DNA of 5,376 nt, from the NCBI GenBank assembly GCA_003448025.1, contig DLXL01000132.1, forward strand, positions 1 through 5,376, written 5' to 3'. Every line of letters starts with the position of its first letter. Positions within the stretch are counted from its first letter, which is position 1. The position numbers and the translations under genes are program-made. The stretch is from Saprospirales bacterium. Lineage in GTDB: Bacteria; Bacteroidota; Bacteroidia; Chitinophagales; Saprospiraceae. Under the pieces are notes generated by a model. The model worked only from the letters and a program-made list of their open reading frames with translations. It ran no database searches and was not told where the DNA came from. Of the stretch, positions 1 through 5,376 are shown one piece after another.

Positions 1-2
1 AA

Positions 3-2408
3 ACAAACCCGATTGCCTTTTTGAACCCTAATGTCATTGAGACTTTTGAAATTCTGAAGGATGCTGCTGCCACTTCCATTTATGGTGCGCGCGGTGGTAA
101 TGGTGTGGTTTTGATTACCACTAAAAAAGGTAAAGCAGGTGATCCAAAAATTGAGTTTTCCAGCAATGCAACCTGGGAACAGGTTGCACTTAGCCCGGAG
201 CTTCAGTTTTCTTATGGATCCCGTCAGAATGAAAACTTCAGCTGGGGTCCAAAAGGTACTTCACCAGATCACGTGAAGGATTTCTTCCAAACCGGGGCTA
301 CCTATATCAATTCTATTGGTCTGACCGGAGGCAATAAAAACGCCCAAACGTACTTTTCTTATGCCAATACTTCCTCAAAAGGAATTATTCCTACCAGTCA
401 ACTCAGTCGCCACAATCTGACTCTCCGTGAAACGGCAGAGTTTCTCGATGGACGTCTTTCACTCAACGCTACCTTTAATTATACCAACCAGCGTGGTGAT
501 AACCGTGGCGCACAGGGTATGTACTTCAATCCACTCACGGGCTTGTATCTTTTCCCACGTGGTCAACGCTATGCCGATTTCAGTGGCAACAACTTTGAGA
601 AGTTCGACGATGTACGCAAACTTTACCTTCAAAACTGGGTAGGTAGCCGGGATGACTGGCAAAACCCGGATTGGATTTTGAACCGTAACCCGAACTTTGA
701 TACGCGCAACCGTTTTTACGGAACAGTTGGTGTTGGCATCAAACTAACGGATTGGGCCAATATTCAGATCCGTGGCAATATGGATAAAACCTATGACGGT
801 TTTGAACAACATTCCTATGCAGGTACTGAGGCCACCCTTGCCGATGAAAATGGTCGATTTGTCATGAACAACCTGCAAAGCACTGTTCGTTATGGCGACG
901 TATTGTTGAACCTGCGGAAAGACTTCGGTGACTTCAGCACCGCGTTAACCCTTGGCTCAAGCATCAATGATGTAAAAGTTCTCTCCATGTATGCTGATTC
1001 AAAAGGCCCTGGCATGTATTATGCCAACACCTTTGTGATTCAAAACATCCGCCAGCCTGGAGCGAACATCACGCAAAGCCAGCCCAATCGTTCACAGTTG
1101 CAATCTGTATTTGGAAGCCTTTCTCTGGGCTACAAAGGCATGTTGTATCTTGACGTAACAGGCCGAAACGACTGGTCTTCTACATTGGCATTTACATCCT
1201 CCAACTCCTTTTTCTATCCATCTGTGGGAGCCTCTGCCATCCTTTCTGAAATGTTCAATATGAAAGGAATCGACTATGCAAAGGTTCGAGCTTCTTATGC
1301 ACAGGTCGGAAATGGTGTAAATCCGTATGATACTAATATTCAGTATGGATTCCCGGCAGGTGGTGCACAGGCACCAAACATCGGTTTGCTCCCAGGTACT
1401 GACGTTCAGAACGAACTATCCAAATCGCTGGAACTCGGTGCTGATGTACGTTTCTGGAACAATCGTGCCGGACTTGATCTTACCTGGTATAAAACCAATA
1501 CAACCAACCAACGTATCGTAGTTTCTGTACCTCAGGGTAGCGGCTTGTCTCAGGCCATCATCAATGCAGGTGACATTCAGAATTCCGGTATTGAAGCAAC
1601 CTTGTCGCTCACTCCAGTTCGTTCCAGCAAATTGGAATGGACCACTCAATTAAACTTCACCCGTAACGTAAACGAGGTATTGGAACTGACGCCACTTCTG
1701 GCTGATGGCGTTTACACCCTGACAGACGGTGGTGTAAACAACTACGACATGGTGATCCGGGAAGGGCATCCATTTGGCGAAATTGGTGGAAAAGGATTCA
1801 AATACCTCAATGGGAAAATGGTGGTAAACGCAGATGGTGTGCCAGTTGCAGGTGCTGATACCGTTCTGGGCAATCCTGCTCCAGACTTCATTCTTGGCTG
1901 GAACAATACCGTTCGCTTTGGCAATTTCTCCATTGGTGTATTGATTGATGGTCGTTTTGGCGGCGAAGTAATGTCTGTTACTCAGGCCGTAACCGATCGT
2001 TTCGGCGTATCTAAAGAAACTTCTGATGCTCGCGACAATGGCGGTGTAACTGTAGATGCCGTAAGAGAAGATGGCACACCATTTACAGGTAAGGTTGATG
2101 CCGAAAAATACTATGTAGCCGTAGGTGGCCGCGATGGTATTACCGGTGCATATATTTACGACGGAACAAGCATTCGCCTTCGCGAGCTTTCCATTGGGTA
2201 TATGTTCCCGAAAGGTGCAACCAGCCGGATCAGCAAAGGCTCATCCCTGCGTTTATCTTTGGTTGGCCGCAACCTGATCTATTTTGTAAACAAAGCACCG
2301 TTCGATCCGGATATTGCTATGTCAACCGGAACAGGCCTTCAAGGTGTGGATGTGTTTAGCCCTCCGGCTGTTCGGAGCATTGGTGTAAACCTGGGCTTTA
2401 CGTTTTAA
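3..2408 (+). CDS. SusC/RagA-family TonB-linked outer-membrane transporter, 5'-truncated by the window edge
   Basis: This is the C-terminal 801 residues of a SusC-like protein, the TonB-dependent beta-barrel that imports oligosaccharides, peptides or other nutrients across the outer membrane together with a SusD lipoprotein lid. The frame is open to the window edge, and family features begin at once, so the TTG at 21 is not a start. Visible residues 7-43 are the end of the plug domain, with the family motif around ILKDAAATSIYGARGGNGVV. The remainder is barrel: the segment around 300-400 (FFQTGATYINSIGLTGG) and GRNDWSS at 1161-1181 are typical of the family. The chain ends GVNLGFTF, with the terminal Phe expected of proteins inserted by the BAM machinery. 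Family members are usually about 1000-1100 residues, so roughly 200-300 are missing: signal peptide, carboxypeptidase-D-like domain, TonB box and first part of the plug. No frameshift or internal stop is seen. The substrate cannot be told. The SusC family assignment is secure. Confidence 0.96.
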   Translation, partial: TNPIAFLNPNVIETFEILKDAAATSIYGARGGNGVVLITTKKGKAGDPKIEFSSNATWEQVALSPELQFSYGSRQNENFSWGPKGTSPDHVKDFFQTGATYINSIGLTGGNKNAQTYFSYANTSSKGIIPTSQLSRHNLTLRETAEFLDGRLSLNATFNYTNQRGDNRGAQGMYFNPLTGLYLFPRGQRYADFSGNNFEKFDDVRKLYLQNWVGSRDDWQNPDWILNRNPNFDTRNRFYGTVGVGIKLTDWANIQIRGNMDKTYDGFEQHSYAGTEATLADENGRFVMNNLQSTVRYGDVLLNLRKDFGDFSTALTLGSSINDVKVLSMYADSKGPGMYYANTFVIQNIRQPGANITQSQPNRSQLQSVFGSLSLGYKGMLYLDVTGRNDWSSTLAFTSSNSFFYPSVGASAILSEMFNMKGIDYAKVRASYAQVGNGVNPYDTNIQYGFPAGGAQAPNIGLLPGTDVQNELSKSLELGADVRFWNNRAGLDLTWYKTNTTNQRIVVSVPQGSGLSQAIINAGDIQNSGIEATLSLTPVRSSKLEWTTQLNFTRNVNEVLELTPLLADGVYTLTDGGVNNYDMVIREGHPFGEIGGKGFKYLNGKMVVNADGVPVAGADTVLGNPAPDFILGWNNTVRFGNFSIGVLIDGRFGGEVMSVTQAVTDRFGVSKETSDARDNGGVTVDAVREDGTPFTGKVDAEKYYVAVGGRDGITGAYIYDGTSIRLRELSIGYMFPKGATSRISKGSSLRLSLVGRNLIYFVNKAPFDPDIAMSTGTGLQGVDVFSPPAVRSIGVNLGFTF

Positions 2409-2420
2409 TTGATTTTCATG

Positions 2421-2441
2421 CTTAAATTGACATAAACAATG
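2421..2441 (+). promoter_or_regulatory. A-rich translation start region of the susD-like gene, no Shine-Dalgarno
   Basis: The 30-base gap after the susC-like stop has no GGAGG-like sequence. The bases before the ATG are A/T-rich (TTGACATAAACA) and the next codons are almost all A. This is the usual Bacteroidota start context, in which A-rich, unstructured leaders replace a Shine-Dalgarno site. It supports the ATG at 2439, which is also the start that gives a proper lipoprotein signal peptide. The short gap implies co-transcription with susC. Confidence 0.45.
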
Positions 2442-3998
2442 AAAAAAAGAATCATTCTTCTCCTTAGCGCTTTGTTGCTGGTGACTGCAGGTATGCTCAC
2501 CTTCCAAAGCTGCACCAAGGACTTCGAGGAAATCAACACCGACCCGTTCCGTCCGCAGAACATTCCGGTAGGTGAGGAATTCAAGCAAGTCCTCCAGAAC
2601 ATCTATGCCTACACGCCAGCCTGGATTACCCAGCTTCAGCAAAACCTGATCGCCGACGTATATTCCGGTTACATGATGCCTCCTACGCCTTTCCGTGGCA
2701 ATTCCAACAATATGACCTACGATCTGGTAGACGGTTGGAATGAGTGGCCCTGGAATGTGGCATATGGCAGCGTTATGTCGCCATTGCGTCGCATGGAACA
2801 AAATGCCGGAACGAATTTCCCGGAATTTAACGCCTGGGCAAAGATTTGCCGCGTAGCTGCCATGCACCGTGTGAGCGATATTTATGGTCCGATCATTTAC
2901 AGCAACTACGGCGTACTCACCGAAGAAGGTGGCGTGACATACGATTCCCAGCAGGATGCCTATCACCATTTCTTTGACGATCTGGATGCTGCGGTAACAG
3001 GCCTCACCCCTCTGAAAGATGATGCCATTGCCAAGGCTAACTTTGCCAAGTTTGACCTGGTTTATGGTGGCGACATCACCAAGTGGATTCAGTTTGCCAA
3101 CTCTCTGCGTCTTCGCTTGGCAGTCCGTATCTCCAAAGTTGATGCGGCAGAAGCTAAAGCACAGGCAGAAAAAGCCCTTTCACACCCTGTTGGTGTAATT
3201 ACGGATAATAGTGGCAACTTCCTGGTTACAGCTGCTGACGGCTCTACTCACCCGTTGAATGTAATGGATAACGCCTGGAACGACATTCGTATGGGCGCTC
3301 CAATGGAGTCTATTCTGAACGGTTACAATGACCCTCGTGGTTTAAAGTATTTTGAACCATCTACCATTGTACCGGGTGTACTAAAAGGCATTCGTCAGGG
3401 CATTGCCATTGCTGCAAAGTCTGATTATACTGGCTTCTCAGCGCTGGTTGACCCTTCCAAAGTACAGTTGATGGTGGCTGCAGAAGTATATTTCCTTCGC
3501 GCGGAAGCAGCTCTCCGTGGCTGGGCAGGCGCAGGCGGTACGGCACAAAGCCTGTACGAGCAAGGTGTTCAAACCTCCTTTGATCAGTATGGACTTGGAA
3601 GCGCGGCTTCCTATCTGGCAAGTAACGCAACCGCATCATCATATGTGGATCCTGTAAATGCTGCCAACAACGCCGGTCCGGCCAGCAATGTTTCACCTAA
3701 ATGGGATGATGCAGGTTCTACCGACAACAAACTCGAACAGATCATTACGCAAAAATGGCTTTCCATGTACCCTGACGGTCAGGAAGCATGGTCAGAATAT
3801 CGACGCACAGGATACCCTCGCCTGTACCCTGTACTGGTAAATAACAGCGCCGGTAAAATTGATTCTCAGGCCGGCATCAAACGTATCAACATGCCCGCAC
3901 CGGAATACCGTACCAACCGGGTAGAAGTACTCAAAGCAGTACAAACCCTGGGCGGACCAGACACCGGAGGCACCCCGCTTTGGTGGGATGTTGATTAG
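2439..3998 (+). CDS. SusD/RagB-family outer-membrane lipoprotein (SusD-like_2 type)
   Basis: This complete 519-residue protein is the surface substrate-binding lid of the SusCD importer. The start at 2439 gives MKKR, a hydrophobic run (residues 5-20) and a lipobox ending FQSC, with Cys25 as the predicted lipidated residue. The mature N-terminus, CTKDFEEINTDP, is classic for this family, and its Lys and acidic residues after the Cys fit the surface-export signal of Bacteroidota lipoproteins. Family motifs follow in order: DIYGPIIYSNYG (148-157 region), KWIQFANSLRLRLAVRIS (215-232), the helical VAAEVYFLRAEAALRGW (346-362), the block at 436-462 with ITQKW, QEAW and EYRRTGYP, then INMPAPEYRTN (483-493) and LWWD near the C-terminus. 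These match the SusD-like_2 branch (PF12771) better than the classical SusD split domains; this was judged by motif recall, not a search. Length is normal for the family. It lies 30 bases after the susC-like gene and is followed by a strong terminator, so the pair forms the end of one transcript. The ligand is unknown. Confidence 0.95.
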   Translation: MKKRIILLLSALLLVTAGMLTFQSCTKDFEEINTDPFRPQNIPVGEEFKQVLQNIYAYTPAWITQLQQNLIADVYSGYMMPPTPFRGNSNNMTYDLVDGWNEWPWNVAYGSVMSPLRRMEQNAGTNFPEFNAWAKICRVAAMHRVSDIYGPIIYSNYGVLTEEGGVTYDSQQDAYHHFFDDLDAAVTGLTPLKDDAIAKANFAKFDLVYGGDITKWIQFANSLRLRLAVRISKVDAAEAKAQAEKALSHPVGVITDNSGNFLVTAADGSTHPLNVMDNAWNDIRMGAPMESILNGYNDPRGLKYFEPSTIVPGVLKGIRQGIAIAAKSDYTGFSALVDPSKVQLMVAAEVYFLRAEAALRGWAGAGGTAQSLYEQGVQTSFDQYGLGSAASYLASNATASSYVDPVNAANNAGPASNVSPKWDDAGSTDNKLEQIITQKWLSMYPDGQEAWSEYRRTGYPRLYPVLVNNSAGKIDSQAGIKRINMPAPEYRTNRVEVLKAVQTLGGPDTGGTPLWWDVD

Positions 3999-4037
3999 TT
4001 AATTGGTATTACAGAGTAGTTTAGTGATACTTCCACC

Positions 4038-4070
4038 TGCCTGCGTCTGCGGACGCAGGCATTTTTTTTT
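4038..4070 (+). terminator. Intrinsic terminator after the susCD pair
   Basis: A perfect 10-bp inverted repeat (arms 4038-4047 TGCCTGCGTC and 4052-4061 GACGCAGGCA) encloses a 4-base loop, TGCG, and is followed at once by nine T residues (4062-4070). It begins 40 bases after the susD-like stop codon. The other strand has no T-run beyond the stem, so it should act only on rightward transcription. It closes the susCD transcript and separates it from the gene at 4111. Confidence 0.92.
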
Positions 4071-4097
4071 GCCAAAAAGCAGACTGCGTTATATTTG
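4068..4097 (+). promoter_or_regulatory. Predicted Bacteroidota housekeeping promoter for the VCBS-repeat gene
   Basis: TTTG at 4068-4071 and TATATTTG at 4090-4097 fit the -33 TTTG and -7 TAnnTTTG consensus known for the primary sigma factor of Bacteroides and relatives. The gap is 18 bases and the two TTTG cores are 26 bases apart, the spacing the consensus names imply. The upstream TTTG is made of the last three T residues of the terminator plus the next G, so the two signals overlap. A start of transcription near 4102-4105 would leave a leader of under 10 bases before the ATG at 4111. The spacer also holds a small palindrome, GCAGACTGC (4079-4087), of unknown meaning. The match is exact but the motif is short, and no transcript evidence is available. 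Confidence 0.6.
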
Positions 4098-4110
4098 CCA
4101 GGTCGATACC

Positions 4111-5376
4111 ATGAAATACATACCTGCTTTCCTGCTCCTTTTCTGGTCATGCCGTCAAACCTCCGCCCCTGACGGCGCCGCATTTCAGGAGGTTCCCCGA
4201 AGCCAAACCAATATAGATTTCAGAAACATCTTGGTTGAAAAGGAAACTTTCAACATCTTTAAATACCAGTATTTCTACAACGGAGGAGGTACTGCTATTG
4301 GTGACTTCAACAATGACGGGCTCCAGGACCTGGTTTTCACCGGAAATATGGTCAAAAACCGGCTTTACCTCAACAAAGGTGATCTGGCCTTTGAAGACAT
4401 TACCCAGAGCTCGGGTATTGCTGCCCTCGAAGGCTGGTGTACAGGCGCCACTCCGGTGGATATCAATCAGGATGGATGGCTGGATTTGTATGTGTGTCGG
4501 GCCGGATATCCATTTGACAACCTGCGGAGCAACCTGCTGTTCATCAATAAAGGCGGCCAATCGCCTGTTTTTGAAGAAAAATCGGCTGAGTACGGCCTGA
4601 ACGACCTGGCCCATTCCACCCATGCTTCCTTTTTTGACTACGACAAGGATGGAGATCTGGACCTGTTCCTGCTGAACCATTCTACCGTGGATTATTCCCG
4701 GGGATCTTTGGATATCTACCAGATCAGTAGCAAAAAGCACCCCGAATACACTAAGAAACTTTACAGAAACGACGGCGGCAAAACCTTTACCAATGTGACA
4801 GAAGCCACCGGCATTACATCCAACGTGCTGAGCTTTAGCCTGGGTATCAGCACCTGCGATATCAATCGGGATGGCTGGCCGGATATATTTATCGGCAATG
4901 ATTTTAATGAGCCGGATTACCTGTTCATCAATCAAAGAAACGGCACTTTTACAGAGGAACTAAACCAAAGGATTGACCACAGTTCTATGTTTTCCATGGG
5001 CTGTGATATTGCCGATTTTAATGGCGACACCTGGCCAGACCTGGTTACGCTCGATATGCTTCCCGAAGGCAATCATCTGCAAAAAATGCACAGTGGCGCC
5101 GATAATTTTGAAAAAGTGTATACCATGATGCGCAGCGGTTTTGGCAAACAATACAGTCGGAATATGCTACAACGGAACAATGGCGACGGCACTTTTTCAG
5201 AAGTTGGACAAATGGCCGGCGTTTCGAATACAGACTGGAGCTGGTCGTCCCTGCTTTTCGACTTTGATAATGATGGTTTGCGCGACCTGTTTGTGAGCAA
5301 TGGTTATCCTCGAGACAACACCAATATGGATTTCCTGAAATTTCCCGCCGATGAAGTACTGAGGATGCAAAAAGGA
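4111..5376 (+). CDS. FG-GAP/VCBS-repeat lipoprotein, probable ASPIC/UnbV-type protein, 3'-truncated by the window edge
   Basis: The first 422 residues are visible; no stop occurs before the window end. ATG 4111 is the only in-frame ATG near the start of the open stretch, and it gives a short lipoprotein signal peptide, MKYIPAFLLLFWSC, with Cys14 as the predicted lipidated residue. Six calcium-loop repeats of the D-x-[DN]-x-D-G-x-x-D type lie at residues 65-73, 117-125, 176-184, 250-258, 302-310 and 384-392, several followed by LYLN, LFIN or GTF blocks, as in blades of an integrin-alpha-like beta-propeller. The stretches HSSMFSMGCDIADFNGD (290-306), LDMLPEGN (314-321) and DWSWSSLLFDFDNDG (375-389) are hallmarks of a Bacteroidota VCBS-repeat family of about 1100 residues that usually carries a C-terminal ASPIC/UnbV domain; that part would lie outside the window. 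Genes of this family often sit beside susCD pairs. A surface binding or scaffold role is inferred; no catalytic residues are recognised. In the fifth loop (DFNGDTWPD) the usual Gly is Thr. The four further Cys residues are at 110, 129, 249 and 298. The gene has its own likely promoter. Confidence 0.9.
   Translation, partial: MKYIPAFLLLFWSCRQTSAPDGAAFQEVPRSQTNIDFRNILVEKETFNIFKYQYFYNGGGTAIGDFNNDGLQDLVFTGNMVKNRLYLNKGDLAFEDITQSSGIAALEGWCTGATPVDINQDGWLDLYVCRAGYPFDNLRSNLLFINKGGQSPVFEEKSAEYGLNDLAHSTHASFFDYDKDGDLDLFLLNHSTVDYSRGSLDIYQISSKKHPEYTKKLYRNDGGKTFTNVTEATGITSNVLSFSLGISTCDINRDGWPDIFIGNDFNEPDYLFINQRNGTFTEELNQRIDHSSMFSMGCDIADFNGDTWPDLVTLDMLPEGNHLQKMHSGADNFEKVYTMMRSGFGKQYSRNMLQRNNGDGTFSEVGQMAGVSNTDWSWSSLLFDFDNDGLRDLFVSNGYPRDNTNMDFLKFPADEVLRMQKG

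Noticed and set aside
21..2408. TTG at 21 as the true start of the susC-like gene
   Set aside because: The frame is open to the window edge, and the residues before it (TNPIAF) continue the plug-domain motif. A SusC protein also needs a signal peptide and an N-terminal domain, so the start lies upstream.
2427..2432. TTGACA just before the susD-like gene as a -35 promoter element
   Set aside because: Only six bases separate it from the ATG, leaving no room for a -10 box, and Bacteroidota use TTTG / TAnnTTTG instead.
2322..2969. 215-codon open frame on the minus strand
   Set aside because: It lies opposite the susC end and the susD start, which are both clear family members. Its translation has no recognisable domain.
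3361..3696. 111-codon open frame on the minus strand
   Set aside because: It is opposite the conserved second half of the susD-like gene and has no domain or start signals.
4235..4600. 121-codon open frame on the + strand in another frame
   Set aside because: It overlaps the repeat-bearing frame that begins at 4111 and shows no domain.
4147..4935. 262-codon open frame on the minus strand
   Set aside because: It is opposite the VCBS-repeat gene, whose six repeats establish the + strand reading. The minus frame is open because of the repeated Asp/Asn/Gly codon pattern.
1..5376. Possible CRISPR array, insertion sequence, tRNA or rRNA
   Set aside because: No regularly spaced repeats, transposase reading frame, terminal inverted repeats or RNA-gene folds were seen. 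Almost all bases lie in the three coding regions.

Overview
The window comes from a member of the Bacteroidota (Bacteroidetes). The evidence is an adjacent SusC-like/SusD-like outer-membrane pair, lipoprotein signal peptides of the phylum's type, an A-rich translation start with no Shine-Dalgarno sequence, and a perfect match to the phylum's TTTG / TAnnTTTG promoter. Base composition is moderate. I cannot name the genus. Proteins of the third gene's type are common in Cytophagia, Chitinophagia, Saprospiria and Flavobacteriia.

Layout, all on the + strand. (1) Positions 3-2408 are the 3' part of a susC-like gene for a TonB-dependent outer-membrane transporter; its start lies before the window. 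(2) After a 30-base gap, 2439-3998 is a complete susD-like gene of the SusD-like_2 type, encoding a surface lipoprotein. (3) The 112-base gap 3999-4110 holds a strong intrinsic terminator (10-bp stem, T9 tract). Directly fused to it is a predicted Bacteroidota promoter whose upstream TTTG element is made from the end of the terminator's T-tract. (4) Positions 4111-5376 are the 5' part of a third gene that runs off the window end. It encodes a lipoprotein with six calcium-loop FG-GAP/VCBS repeats, of the large Bacteroidota family that usually ends in an ASPIC/UnbV domain.

Functional picture: SusC is the energised pore and SusD the lid and binding protein of one import complex. The third protein is probably a surface beta-propeller lipoprotein encoded next to the importer but apparently transcribed from its own promoter. 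No glycoside hydrolase, polysaccharide lyase, peptidase or regulator gene is visible, so the imported substrate cannot be inferred. No mobile element, RNA gene or CRISPR array was seen. The most interesting points are the SusCD-plus-propeller arrangement and the compact terminator/promoter junction before the propeller gene.
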